A stretch of 64,000 nucleotides of DNA from Labia minor (GCA_963082975.1 OY720347.1:30273398-30337397); one strand, 5' to 3'; positions 46,836 through 57,619 are shown, numbered from the stretch's first letter. Made by a program: numbers and translations. The notes: a model not told the origin generated them from the letters alone.

Positions 46836-48515
46836 ATGATACCGAATATTTTACTAACCCCAACGTTATTTTCGCTTGCAAATCATAATTTTTCATTTCT
46901 TATCAATCATGGAATTGAAAAACATTTCAATCCAAATGCATTAACATGTGTTCTGTTTGAAATAAACCATTATCCAATAATTGATCATTTATTAGTATCT
47001 ATTTCTAATCATTTAAATATAAATTATTATTTTACGGGGTATAGTTCGAAACTCAAGTGTATAAATGTGTTAAATATTAATTATGAATTTTATCGTAATG
47101 CAAGATTTTCTCCCTTTCAAAATATTATTTTTTATTATGATTTACGACATCTCAAAGGAAAAAATTTATGTTACAAATTTTTGAAATATATGTTAGAAGA
47201 TGATAATAGTCAATTTTGGATGATATTTCGTAATTTATTTGTTTGTGAATTTTCATCTAAAAAAGGGGAAATAATATCCCAATTATTTGTTCAAGAGCCG
47301 TGGTCCCAAATTAAACCTAAAAATATTTCTGATGTCCGTTTGGCCTTTTATAATCGAAGACCAAATTTTCATAAAACAATAATTTATTTAAATCGTTTTT
47401 TGGATTATAATTCCGACATTAAAGATAAACGGATATTTAAATATATAAAAAGAGAAGCAATTTTTAACACTATATTACAAAAATTTAATGCAAATCGGAG
47501 TAATTCTACAACTATTATTAATTTAAAAATACGAAATTATCTTTCGAAAGACCTGGGCTATACATATTGGATACAACCGTTATGCGTTGTAATACAAAAA
47601 GGAGATTTACATCCAGATTGGCAAGCATTGTATTGGTGTTTCCACTGGACCACATGGCTCGGAATATTAGTTACTTTAGCCTGTTCTGGATTCATTTGGC
47701 ATTTCATTAATAAGAGGCAAAAACATTGCTTTTACTCGCAAATGGATACACTAAAAATCTTCATGACTTTTCCTTGCACTTGGATAAATTCACCAACACA
47801 TAACAGATCGAGGATCTTGACTGGAATTTTATCTCTTAGTTCAGTTATTATGATCTCCAGTCTACTCCTTTCCGAATTATATTCTAATCTACAATCTCCA
47901 GGCAGATTTCCCTCCATTAATTCATTAGATGAATTGTATAAATCAGGGCTCATTATTTCTTGTTACCATCCATATTCATGTAAATTTATTAAAAGTGAAA
48001 AAATTTTAAATTCATCAATATTATTTAGAAGTCGTTATAAGGCTAATGATAACATAAAATACCCATCTAATTTGGAATTTGTTTACCGAAATTCAAGTAT
48101 AGCTTTAATTTATGTTTGTGAGGAGGCTGAATCATTGATGAATGACATTGAAAGATATAAAGAGAATTTACATATAATGAAAGAGCGAATAGGAATATTT
48201 CCACTTATTGTGGATGGAGATCATTTTTATATTAATATGTCATATTCTCATGTCATTGAAAAATTTTTTACTAGTTATTTTGAAAGTGGAATCGCTCAAT
48301 GGATGGATCGAATGTTAGTTAGATTAAATATTTTAAAACATTTAAAAACAGAAGATAGATTATTGAATGAAAAAGCATTTTCAATGGAAAATTTACAAAT
48401 TGCATTTATCCTATTAATTTTTGGTCTATTATTTGCAATTTTTATTTTTTTAATTGAAATTATTTATTATCAATTGCGGGTGAATCATCAAAGCTTAAAT
48501 TTTTCATATATTTGA
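46836..48515 (+). CDS. Divergent ionotropic receptor (IR), single exon
   Basis: An intact 559-residue protein with the layout of insect divergent IRs, the variant glutamate-receptor family used in chemo-, thermo- or hygrosensation. Residues 1-240 are a variable N-terminal region. Next is an S1-type end (LGYTYWIQPLCVVIQKG, 240-256). M1 is at about 265-291 (WCFHWTTWLGILVTLACSGF). The pore and M2 lie at about 303-350 (TFPCTWIN, then LSLSSVIMISSLLLSELYS). S2 spans about 357-512, starting FPSINSLDEL. M3 is at about 517-545 (MENLQIAFILLIFGLLFAIF). The canonical glutamate-contact residues of iGluRs are not evident, as usual for IRs. I see no clear signal peptide at the predicted start, so either a short upstream exon supplies it or the annotated ATG is internal; the flanking ttgttatag acceptor permits this. 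There are no stops or frameshifts over 1.7 kb in a very AT-rich, stop-prone sequence, so the frame is under selection. AATAAA-type signals follow at about 48640-48660. Ligand and subfamily cannot be named. Confidence 0.88.
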   Translation: MIPNILLTPTLFSLANHNFSFLINHGIEKHFNPNALTCVLFEINHYPIIDHLLVSISNHLNINYYFTGYSSKLKCINVLNINYEFYRNARFSPFQNIIFYYDLRHLKGKNLCYKFLKYMLEDDNSQFWMIFRNLFVCEFSSKKGEIISQLFVQEPWSQIKPKNISDVRLAFYNRRPNFHKTIIYLNRFLDYNSDIKDKRIFKYIKREAIFNTILQKFNANRSNSTTIINLKIRNYLSKDLGYTYWIQPLCVVIQKGDLHPDWQALYWCFHWTTWLGILVTLACSGFIWHFINKRQKHCFYSQMDTLKIFMTFPCTWINSPTHNRSRILTGILSLSSVIMISSLLLSELYSNLQSPGRFPSINSLDELYKSGLIISCYHPYSCKFIKSEKILNSSILFRSRYKANDNIKYPSNLEFVYRNSSIALIYVCEEAESLMNDIERYKENLHIMKERIGIFPLIVDGDHFYINMSYSHVIEKFFTSYFESGIAQWMDRMLVRLNILKHLKTEDRLLNEKAFSMENLQIAFILLIFGLLFAIFIFLIEIIYYQLRVNHQSLNFSYI

Positions 48516-48916
48516 ATGAATTATCAATCATTATTAAATCATTTTGTTTTTTATAATTTTTCTCTCTTTAACAAAAAAATGTATATATATTTTTTTTTAT
48601 TAATACTAAATTAAGTATTTTTCACCTTATGAATAATAATAAATGTTTAATGAAATAAAATGTTCTAGTTAATAAGTGATATTTAAATTATTTACTAGAG
48701 TAACAATTAAAAGGTATTTATATTTCATTTATTTATTTACTTTATTTTATCTGTAATATATTTTCTTGAATGAAAAATAGAATTCACTTGTTTAGTAATA
48801 TTTGTTTGTATGTAACACCGTTTCAGAAAAGTATTATTTTAATTTAGATTTATAATTAGAAATATTTATAAAGCTGGGGAATAATAAAGACTATCACGTG
48901 ATTGATTAATAATAAA

Positions 48917-49610
48917 CAGTGGCGTACCTAAGGGGGGGGGGGGCGGTGGGTGCGGTCCGCACCGGGCGGCATTTATCTTGGGGCGGCATTTTTTATATTT
49001 AGTTATAGTTGTAAAAAGCAACTTATTCATTTCATATTTATTTTTTTTCTTACTTGAATAATAAATGATTATTATGATTATTATAAGTTTACTATTTGAT
49101 TTATATAAATTATGATCAACTATATGATTTCGAATATTATTCCTCCGTGTATATAAATGCATTTTAGTGTAAATTTTGAATTCTAATTCCAAGACCAGGA
49201 TAATAATTTTATTTTATTGTATTCATTAAAATTCGTTGAATTCGTAAACGCATCTTTAAGATTTTGTTCGGCAAAATTATCTTCGTTCTACAATGAGTCA
49301 ATTAAGACTACAAAATCTTGCAATATTGTCAATAGAACAAGAAATTACAAATAATATAAATTTTGAGAGCATTATACACGATTTTTCTAGTATGAAAGCT
49401 AGAAGAGTAAATATTATATAAATATGTTTACGAGTGCATACAAATATGTGTAAAAAAATTTACTCTGTGTATTAATTAATATTGATTAAATAACTTAATA
49501 ATTTATTTATGTGTATTAATTTATAAAAACCACTATTTGATTGACTTATAATAGAAAGGGCGGCAAACTGGGGATCGCCCCGGGCGGCAAAAGTTCTAGG
49601 TACGCCACTG
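48917..49610 (+). mobile_element. hAT-type element, family CAGTGGCGTACCTAG, copy 2
   Basis: Ends cagtggcgtacctaag and ctaggtacgccactg, with the perfect duplication ataataaa (48909-48916, 49611-49618). A g-run of 12 follows the left end. It is the inverted counterpart of 11380-12236 and shorter (694 against 857 bp). It contains a short C-terminal transposase relic. Confidence 0.9.
49293..49421 (+). pseudogene. hAT transposase C-terminal relic
   Basis: 42 codons reading MSQLRLQNLAILSIEQEI, then INFESIIHDFSSMKARRV and a stop. This matches the very end of hAT transposases of the ZMYM1/zinc-finger MYM-like group (LSxLAxLSIExE...FAxxKARRxxL). Nothing upstream of it is coding, so only the dimerisation tail survives. 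Confidence 0.65.
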
Positions 49611-50083
49611 ATAATAAATATCAATTATAAGTATCATATATTGATATTAGTTAAGAGTTAAATCACACAATTATTAATATTTGATCAACATATTGTTTTA
49701 TATAATAAGAGAGAATATTTTTTTGAATCATTCAATTTATAAAAAAAATGTATGATAAATTTAATAAAAACATATACCTACTGATAAATGTGATACTTAA
49801 TACATAATAAAATTTCCAAGACAATTGCTTTGTGTTCATTTTTTTTATTTATTTTTAAATTACATATTAGAAATTATTATTATTTAATATGGTACTTGAT
49901 AATTGATTACATCGTTTATGGATTTAAAAGTTGTTCGAATCTTGGTTTTTTTAAGTCTCTTTGGTCATTCATTTATTTAAATTTAAAATTTATTTTAAAA
50001 AACATTCTTATCTATTAAGAAATTAATGTCTAATTAATATTAAAAATTTAATGATAAAGTAATAATACAATAATCTTGACGTA

Positions 50084-50272
50084 TTAGGTGCGCTCGCTGA
50101 AATTTTTTCATTTTTTTTTTTTTTTTTTTTTTTTTTGAGAAAAAATTCGACTTTTTGAAAAATGGTTACACAAATTAATCATTCAAAATATTCCCCATCG
50201 CTAGCCACAACTTTTCAATTTTTCTGGCAAAACTCGAATACCGTCACGATGAAGTGTTGGTCTTTTAAAGGT
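50084..50272 (-). mobile_element. mariner transposase C-terminal fragment
   Basis: Minus-strand reading gives PLKDQHF...EFCQKN then KVVASDGEYFE, the standard C-terminus of mariner transposases, next to a TIR-like ttaggtgcgctcgctgaaa at 50084 preceded by TA. A long poly-T run (50109-50136) interrupts the 3' untranslated part. The rest is cut off by the hAT insertion at 50281. Confidence 0.7.
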
Positions 50273-50514
50273 TTAATAGGCAGTGGCGCAACCAGGGGGG
50301 GGGGGGGTTTGGGGGTTAAAACCCCCCCCAGGAGAGAAAAAAAATAATAATTGCTGTATATTCAGTGGCGCAACCAGGGGTGGTTTTGGGGGTTAAAACC
50401 CCCAGGAGAGAAAAAAAAAATAATTGCTGTATATTATGTTTTCAAATAGAAAAGAAAAAAAATTCTTAAAATATAACTTAGTGTATAATAAAAAAGTTTT
50501 TTTTTATTAATACA

Positions 50515-50787
50515 TGTGGAAATTGATACCGAGGTCAAGGGATGTTTCGAGCTCCTCACTCCACTTCCTTATCCCTGGTTGTAAAATTTAACAGAGGGAT
50601 AGCGGAAACGCAGGCCCTCACCCCCACAGGGCCTTTGGTGACGTCCAGGAAAAAGTCTCCCCCCTTCTCCACCACAACGGGTAGGGCATTTGTAAATAAA
50701 CCATTTTATAGAAATTCGCAAACAAGAAGTTGCTCTATCGAGAACATTTACCCTAGACACCAATTCAACCCCTTCCACATTGCTACA
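50515..50787 (+). mobile_element. Candidate small solo LTR nested in the hAT
   Basis: Starts tgtggaaattg and ends ccacattgctaca, with flanks taca on both sides (50511-50514, 50788-50791). It is GC-richer than the surroundings and shares a block (gcctttggtgacgtccagga, then agtctcc...) with the candidate LTR at 20626. Located 29 bp before the transposase ATG. The TSD is short, so evidence rests mainly on the shared block. Confidence 0.5.
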
Positions 50788-50815
50788 TACATTAATTGCT
50801 AATTTCATAAAGATT

Positions 50816-51026
50816 ATGAAACGAAGACTAATTTCAGATTTTTTTCAAAATAAGAAAAACAAGAAAGGTAAGATTTAAATTTTTTTTTTAAATTAGTGAA
50901 TTAATTCTTAAATACTTTTCCATTTAAGAATTAGATAGTGAAGCTGGACCTTCAGAAACAACAGATTGTGTTAATAGCAATAGCGAAGAAGACAATAAAG
51001 AAATAGTTGATTTCACAACTGAAAAG
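50816..51026 (+). pseudogene. hAT transposase, first two exons only
   Basis: Exon 1 (50816-50867) encodes MKRRLISDFFQNKKNKK and ends G|gtaaga. Exon 2 (50929-51026), after a catttaag acceptor, continues in phase with ELDSEAGPSETTD...SNSEEDNKEI and ends AAG|gttaat. A short basic start followed by an acidic linker with GPS is typical of the N-terminus of ZMYM1-like hAT transposases. The DNA-binding and catalytic parts are absent, so this is a relic. Confidence 0.65.
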
Positions 51027-51058
51027 GTTAATTTTTTTTATTTGTTTATATATATTAA

Positions 51059-51171
51059 CCCATTTGTAGAGCCAGCGTTCCCAAATGGGAACATTTATTT
51101 TTATACACCAAAAACCCTTTCAAAAATATTTTTTTCTATATTTATCTACATGATATCTGGTCACCAATGGG
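51059..51171. mobile_element. piggyBac-type MITE in TTAA
   Basis: A 113-bp unit flanked by TTAA (51055-51058, 51172-51175). The ends cccatttg and caatggg are inverted, and subterminal palindromes (cccaaatggg near 51087) repeat the same word. TTAA duplication with C-rich ends is the piggyBac signature. It lies in what was the second intron of the hAT transposase. Confidence 0.7.
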
Positions 51172-52028
51172 TTAAAATCGAATTTCATTTTTTCACGTAG
51201 CCAGGGAAGAGGCAGGGGGGGAGATTCGGGAGCTTCAGTTCCCACACATAAAATCTATTTTTTTCTAAATTTTCTTAAGTTTAATTTTTTCAAATTATCC
51301 TACCACTACGGGCGGACGAAAAGCTTTCGTCATCTTAAAGTAGTTTATTATAAATAACTCCTTTATTATTAAGTTTAGGTAAAAATGAATATAATGAAAC
51401 TTTTAGTAAATGCGATTTCCTATAAATTTAATACGATAGTATGATAATTCTCATAAAAATCGGAATTTATAAAGAAATTCAATAAAATGTGTTTTGACAC
51501 CTCTTTAAACTAGCATTACTTATGGTCCCATCTTGTCCAAAAACAATCCAATCCCCGCCCATCATTCCAAAAAAAAACATCTAAATATCAAATCCCAAGA
51601 TAATATCTCATTTCGTTTAGACTTAATTTTGGTAACGAACGGCCGGCCGGATCAAAATTTTTTTTTGCAAGTTTGGATTCAGAACCGTCTGAAAAGTGGA
51701 AATCTCGAAGAATCTCGGAGCAAAAATTTTCCGATCATCGTAAAAGCTATCCTTATTTCATGAGGAAAGCTAAAATGGTTTACTTATAGCTGGAAAAAAA
51801 TAATTTCTTTCTAAAACTGTGAATACGAGTAAATAAAATACTAAATTTGCCAGATTTTGTAAAATCATTGTTTCATTTACAAAACTTTTTTAAATATTTA
51901 ATATAAAAAAAAAAATCTTAATGAAAATTTGTCTTTGAGTGAGCCCGGGGGGGGGGGGCATAGGAAGGTGGAGCGGCTAGTCAAAACCCCCCCCAGGAGC
52001 AAATTCTGGTTGCGCCACTGTTAATAGG

Positions 52029-52575
52029 AATAGTTATTTCTTATATGGATGATATGATAATACCAGATAATGATAAAGAAGAGGCGTACTAAATTTAATT
52101 AAAACATAAAAAAATACCTGAAGGAAATTAATTGGAAAAATGTACATTCATGCAAAGAAATGTTGAATTTTTAGGATGTAAAATAGAGAACGGAAGCATC
52201 CCTCCTTCCTATTCAAAAATTTTTAGGACATATTTATGCTAGGATTGGTTATCCTTTGTCATATACCCTTAAAAAGAAGAAAAAATTCAAGTTTGAAAGA
52301 AAGGAAATAACAGCTTTCAATCAATTAAAAGGCATTTTATGTAAGAAATCAATTTTACGAATCTTTAATTTTAAAGACATTACCGAACTTCATACATATA
52401 CAAAAATAAGGTTATGAAGAAATACTTTTTCAGAAGAAAGAATATGAAAAATATTTATATCCCCTTTATAATATAAGCAGAAAAACTTCAGAGGAAGAAA
52501 AAATATCATTCTTATGAATTAGAAATTTTAGAAATTATCACAGCACTAAAACCTAGATTTGAAATTCAAAATAAT
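52029..52575 (+). pseudogene. Gypsy-type pol fragment (RT to RNase H)
   Basis: Broken plus-strand frames read ISYMDDMIIP (RT catalytic YMDD box), then INWKKCTFMQRNVEFLGCKI, then PLKKKKKFKFERKEITAFNQ, ILRIFNFKD and ELHTYT at the RNase H start. A degraded YHSYELEIL-type block follows near 52505. This is the order of Ty3/Gypsy reverse transcriptase and RNase H. The hAT element 50281-52020 sits directly at its left border, and no integrase follows. Confidence 0.8.
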
Positions 52576-52978
52576 ATTATAATAAAAAGTCCTACATATA
52601 TACATATAAGTAAAGTTAAAATAAATAGTAATTCTATTATTTTTTGTACTCTTATTTCAATGAATAAATTTAGTTGTCTTCAAATTTTGTTGAGTCATTA
52701 AAATTTCATCGATCATTTTCATATTATTTGCTTAGTAATATTTTTTTAAGCAAAAATTTATGAATTTATAAACAATTCACACAGAGTAAGTTTTTGTAAG
52801 CGAATTCAGGTAAATGAAATTTCTCTGTCTGCCGACTCATACCGTAATTATTTAAAACTATAATCATATGGCAAACTAACTAAAAGTTATTTAAAATTAT
52901 ATTTATTATGTTATTTGCTTTTATTTTAATAAATTATAATTAACTTATGATATAAATGAATGAATTAATAATGAATAT

Positions 52979-53838
52979 TGTAACGGCCTCCCTTTGTTTA
53001 AGCCACCGTGGCATGGAAACTTTCCATTCACGACATCCGTTGGATAGCAATATAACGGAAAATGTGACAAGTCAAGTCATTGGCTCAAATAAGGGATGAC
53101 ACCACCATTATTTGGCCAATGAGAGGCATTAAAACAGAGAGCAAGTGTAAATACTGGTGTCAAGAAAACAGTTGTCTAGATGTCTAGAAGCTTTGAAAGA
53201 GGAAAGACGTGTCGAGCCGACCGCCTCCCTCGCCATTTTCAAACGCTTTCTAAATTTCTCACTCTCTTCGCCTTCACCTGTACAATAGGGATTAAACTAT
53301 TCCCTATTGCCGAGGTAGTTTGATTGAACGAAAATCCGCTAGTTCTTCATTCTATTCTCCCACAGTTCTTTTTCTTCTCCCTTTCCTTTTCCTAGAAATT
53401 ATCTTCGGGTGAAACCTTGATAATTTCCCCTCCCCTTGCAATTATATCTAATCTAAGATTGTACCTCAATCAACCTCTCTGTATTTATTATTGTAAATAT
53501 AAAATATATGTATATAGAAGACTTCTTTTTCTTACCCTTTCTCCTAGATATTCTAGTAAACCTAATTTTTCCCTCCTTATTCTTTTTCACCTATTCTTCT
53601 TCTCTATCTTTCCTTTTACGAGTTTAGTAAAACTCGTTGGCGCTCAACCCTTTCATCACTCTCACCTTCCATTGTAAAGGAGACCCGAAACCTCTCCCTA
53701 CAAGTTCCCCTTTCCCGAGGCGGTGGTAAGCCTGAAAGCCCCTCCCCTCACCCCTCTGTCCCTCTCCTTGTAAGTGTGGATCGCTGGACTGCCGTCACCT
53801 CCCCTCCATCGCTGGCACCCAACGTAACCCCCACTACA
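52979..53838 (+). mobile_element. Candidate solo LTR (Gypsy-type)
   Basis: An 860-bp GC-richer block that starts tgtaacggcctcc and ends ccccactaca (TGTA...TACA ends), with atat on each side. It carries a TATA-rich middle (53495-53515). Near the end it contains gctggcacccaacg, which resembles a lysine-tRNA primer-binding site; if that is a real PBS, the LTR would end earlier and a piece of internal sequence would be included. It follows the Gypsy pol fragment by 400 bp, and could be its 3' LTR or an independent solo LTR. Confidence 0.5.
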
Positions 53839-54283
53839 ATATTAGTAAAGTATCGGTACATATTTCGTTAGAAAAAAGTATTATAAGAGGGCGTTCCTAG
53901 AGTCCATCGAGAGGACGAACCGGACAATTACCAGATAGCCTGTTGGGCCAGAACGTCCCTGATAAAATGATAGTGACATACCTATATATAAAATAAATCT
54001 GTACTTGTTTATATGAGATATATATGAAGTATATATATAGATAGTGTATAAACCTATATATATAGATGTATAGATTAATAGATATAGTTTTATAAATAAA
54101 GATATTGACATATAAACAAAGACTTTTTTAAACTATATATTATAGATATTATGGAAATATAGTTAACATTTAATATACAAATTTATTTATAATTTAAATT
54201 AAATCTATTTAATTTTTTAATCAATCAATAAATACAAAAAAAATATTTTTTTGTTTTGGTAGTTGAAAATAAATTAAAAAGAT

Positions 54284-54440
54284 TATATTTAAATTACAGA
54301 CCTTCAAGTTAAAAAAAAAAATAAAACATATAAATGTAATAAATATTTTATTAAGTATTGATCTATCTTCCAAAAATAATAAAAGTAAATTAGGATTTGT
54401 ATATTTACGAAATTTTATTTTCATTATTCATTCATTATAT
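54284..54440 (+). repeat. Second copy of the 44650-44815 repeat
   Basis: Same sequence in the same orientation, with small indels. No element ends are visible. Confidence 0.75.
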
Positions 54441-54849
54441 ATTTGTATAATTTTGTTTGTCAATGGCACGAATTAATATTAATAATTATGAATTCATTGT
54501 CAAACATGTATGGATAAATGGATAGGTTCTCTATACCAAGAAATTGAGAGATAGTTTTTATATATAGAGATATAAAAATGAGATTATAAGATAAGAATAT
54601 AGTAGTAAGAGGATATTCATTATAAACGTCCCAATAAAAATATTAATATTCTCAGCCAAACTCGTAATAATCTTAATACAATATTCACCGTCCTTAAGGA
54701 ATAATGTTTACTGAACGGATGCTCGGTGATCCAATTATTATTTTATTATCATTTAATTCTTTCATATGAATTTTATTATTTTTTTCACTAATATTTATAA
54801 TATCAATACTTATAATTTATTATAAAAATAATAGATTATATTTTTATTT

Positions 54850-55115
54850 ATAGTTAGAATTATGAAATCGAGAAGGTTGCGATGAGCAGGGCACGTGGCT
54901 AGAATGGGAGAGGAAAGAATGGCGAAAAATATATTGGTGGGGAGACCGAGTGGGAAATGCCCGATTGGAAGACCAAGGACGCGATAGGTGGATAATGTAG
55001 GAAGGGACGTGAAAGAGATGGGAAAGGGTAGGGATTGAAGGGTTGTGGCTCATAATAGGCAAACTTGGAGAAGGGTAGTTGCTGCGGTCAAGAACTTTCG
55101 AGTTCCATAGAGCGA
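54850..55115 (+). mobile_element. LINE 3' end fragment
   Basis: Plus-strand reading gives AGHVARMGEERMAKNI, then GRPSGKCPIGRPRTR, NVGRDVKEMGKGRD and RRVVAAVKNFRVP before a stop at the 3' end. This is the conserved end of the LINE family seen at 23005, 26290 and 61190. Two in-frame stops replace tryptophans. The tail begins gacagagatatatagatatt, and repeat Y starts 34 bp later. Confidence 0.8.
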
Positions 55116-55148
55116 CAGAGATATATAGATATTTTTATTTATAATTTT

Positions 55149-55690
55149 TTACCGACCGACGATAGTAAGGGAGGTATTGTTTTCACACCAAATTTCACAT
55201 GTGGAGATTTTTACATATCTCCACGAATCATGCATTTTTTTAACAGAAAAAAGTATTTTTAGCATGAAGGCTGTCCGTCTGTCCGTCCGTATAGATGTGT
55301 ACAGCCTGAACGGCTCAACGGATTTTGATGAAATTTGGTATATTTACTTAATGCATCAGTGGGTTGAATTGATCAACTTTTGGTGCAAATCCGGAAACCG
55401 GAAGTGGTAGTATTAGCGATCGACGATAGGAAGGGAAGGGTTATTTTCACACCAAATTTCACATGAGGAGATTTTTTTACATATCACCACGAATGTATTG
55501 GTTTTATCCTCAGGAAAAATTATCTTCATTATGTTTTTCTTAATTTAAAATTATATGACGTCACCCAGCCCTTCATGACGTCACAGCCTCCGTATTATGA
55601 TCACGGGCAACGCCGGCTACTTCAGCTATATATTATAAATAAAATAAAATTAAAAATATTTATGTTCTATCCATATCTGTTTTTTTATAT
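55149..55690 (+). repeat. Dispersed repeat family Y, copy 3
   Basis: Collinear with copy 2 at 43245. It has in addition tcacgggcaacgccggctac then ttcagcta near 55600-55627. This resembles the 3' end of many insect Helitron-type repeats (gcaacgccgggtac...cagctag), though the final ctag reads ctat here. Two tgacgtca palindromes are kept. Confidence 0.8.
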
Positions 55691-55699
55691 TATTTATTA

Positions 55700-56540
55700 T
55701 CATTTACCACTAAAATCTAAATATTTTAATATTAGTTTATTTATATGTACTCAGTGATATGCTGTTTTGTCCTCACACCTTAGAAAATTAATAATAATTA
55801 AATAATGATAAACCGATGTATGAATCAAACCATCCAACCTCCAACTTTGAACCAACAATAAACTAATATTATTTGTAATTTAAATTTATTAAAACATTTT
55901 AATTGGAAATATAATACTACGAAAATTTATTTTAAAAAACTCCAGTGGATGGGTATTTATTTAGAAATTAATCAAAATCATTTTTTTGAATATGACTGAG
56001 TGACCTTGTGAATGAATTCAAAGATTTCCAATATAATATATAAAGATATAAAGAAAAAATCAACAGAATAGAAGAAAAATAAAATAAAAATAAAAGAAGA
56101 GCAAAATACGAAATCTTTCTAGATACGGACAGTCAAGCAAACAATAGATGCGATCCAGAGAAAGAATGGTTGATAGAACGTGATAGAAATGCGTTCAGAA
56201 GGAGAAAAAAAAGTAAAACACAACACAAAAAAAGAAGAAAAATGAAATGGCAAGACAGTTAGATACAACTGATAAAAGAGAAATGGCTAATAATTCTAGT
56301 GAACAATAGATCATCGGAGGAATATTAATAACTTTATTTATTATTTAGTAAAAGAGATTTGTGAATAATCTCCTATTAGTATAATATACAATTAAAATAA
56401 CATTTAGTTAGCTATTTATTGAATTAATTAAAAATCATAATTTATTTTTAATTTGTATCAAATTAGTTATACATTATACACACATATACTTCCAATAACA
56501 TTTTCTCAAAAATATTTTTTGAATCTTTTTATATTGTATT
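55700..56540. other. AT-rich stretch, no gene seen
   Basis: Nothing recognised apart from purine-rich runs at 56060-56280. Confidence 0.5.
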
Positions 56541-56542
56541 AT

Positions 56543-56690
56543 ACAGGGTGTCCCAAAATGAAAGAGCAGATTTCAATTTCGTATTACAGACAAACTATTA
56601 AAGTTAGAAACACATTGCGCATGTCATTCAATCTCTCGTTAATTTCGTGTTTATTTATCGAATGTATGACCATGTATATAAAATTAAAAA
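56543..56690 (+). repeat. Single transposon-like end (tacagggtgtccc)
   Basis: The word tacagggtgtcccaaaatga is a common terminal sequence of Tc1/mariner-type MITEs. No matching inverted end was found before repeat X begins at 56697, so it is at best a truncated copy. Confidence 0.35.
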
Positions 56691-56696
56691 TAAGCT

Positions 56697-57139
56697 GGAG
56701 TGTCTCCACTCGACTATCTCGCAATTTGAATTGGATTAAATAACATAATATATTATATTTAAATTAAATTTAATTAATTATAAATTATAAATAATAAATA
56801 TTAAACCAGCGCAAATTTGGCTTTTTATTGATGGCACCAAGTCATGTGTTGGCGCGTGAGATTTGCAGTGTTAAAAAATTAATTCTGGTACTTTCAGCGA
56901 ATCAATCAAGCTGAAATTCTATATATAGCAGTTTTATATAATTATTAATCATGTGAAAAATTATCAAACATATATCTTTATTTTTACGGTCACTTTGAAG
57001 AAAAAAAATCAAAATGTTGTTCCGGTGAGCTACATTTCTCAAAAGTTGATAGAAAACTATGAATTTTGAATAATGCGCATGTACCAAATTTCATCATTCT
57101 AGTTCAAACCATTGTTGCGTAATCTTAGTTACATACATA

Positions 57140-57170
<31 letters not shown>

Positions 57171-57617
57171 TCAAAGACATTTTTGTGTTAAAAAATTAAT
57201 TCTGGTACTTTCAGCGATTCAATCAAGCTGAAATTCTATATATAGCTGTTTTATACAATTATTAATCTTGTGAAAAATTATCAAACATATATCTTTATTT
57301 TTACGGTCACTTTAGAGGAAAAAAAATCAAAACGTTGTAAGTAATGAGCCTCTTCCGGTTGAGGTACATTTCTCAAAAGTTGATAGAAAACTATGAATTT
57401 TGAATAATGTCCATGTACCAAATTTCATCATTCTAGCTCAAACCGTTTTTGCGTAATCTTATCTACATACATACACACACACATACACACACACACACAG
57501 ACATTTTTCTCAACCTTAGTGAAAATGATTCAGGAACCTTCAAAACGTATAAAAACATCAAAATCTCAACATCGAAAATTTTCGTGATCGCAATACTATC
57601 TCTGGCGAGATAGTAAT
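56697..57617 (+). repeat. Repeat family X, full-length copy with partial tandem duplication
   Basis: It begins ggagtgtctccactcgacta and runs through aaccagcgcaaatttggc to the conserved block at 56888. The block plus its (AC)n microsatellite (57130-57170) is then repeated at 57190-57500 with a second microsatellite. The copy ends in the actatctctggcgagatagt hairpin. It supplies the uninterrupted sequence that defines the insertion in copy 2. Copies differ mainly at the microsatellite. Confidence 0.8.
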
Positions 57618-57619
57618 AA

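Larger units (their letters stand above)
50281..52020 (+). mobile_element. hAT element with 8-bp TSD, itself hit by two insertions
   Basis: Ends cagtggcgcaaccaggg and ctggttgcgccactg, with the perfect duplication ttaatagg (50273-50280, 52021-52028). The left end is partly duplicated in tandem: a second cagtggcgcaaccagggg starts at 50364. Inside are a candidate solo LTR (50515-50787), the first two exons of a transposase (50816-51026), a TTAA-flanked MITE (51059-51171) and unrecognised sequence to the right end. Confidence 0.88.
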
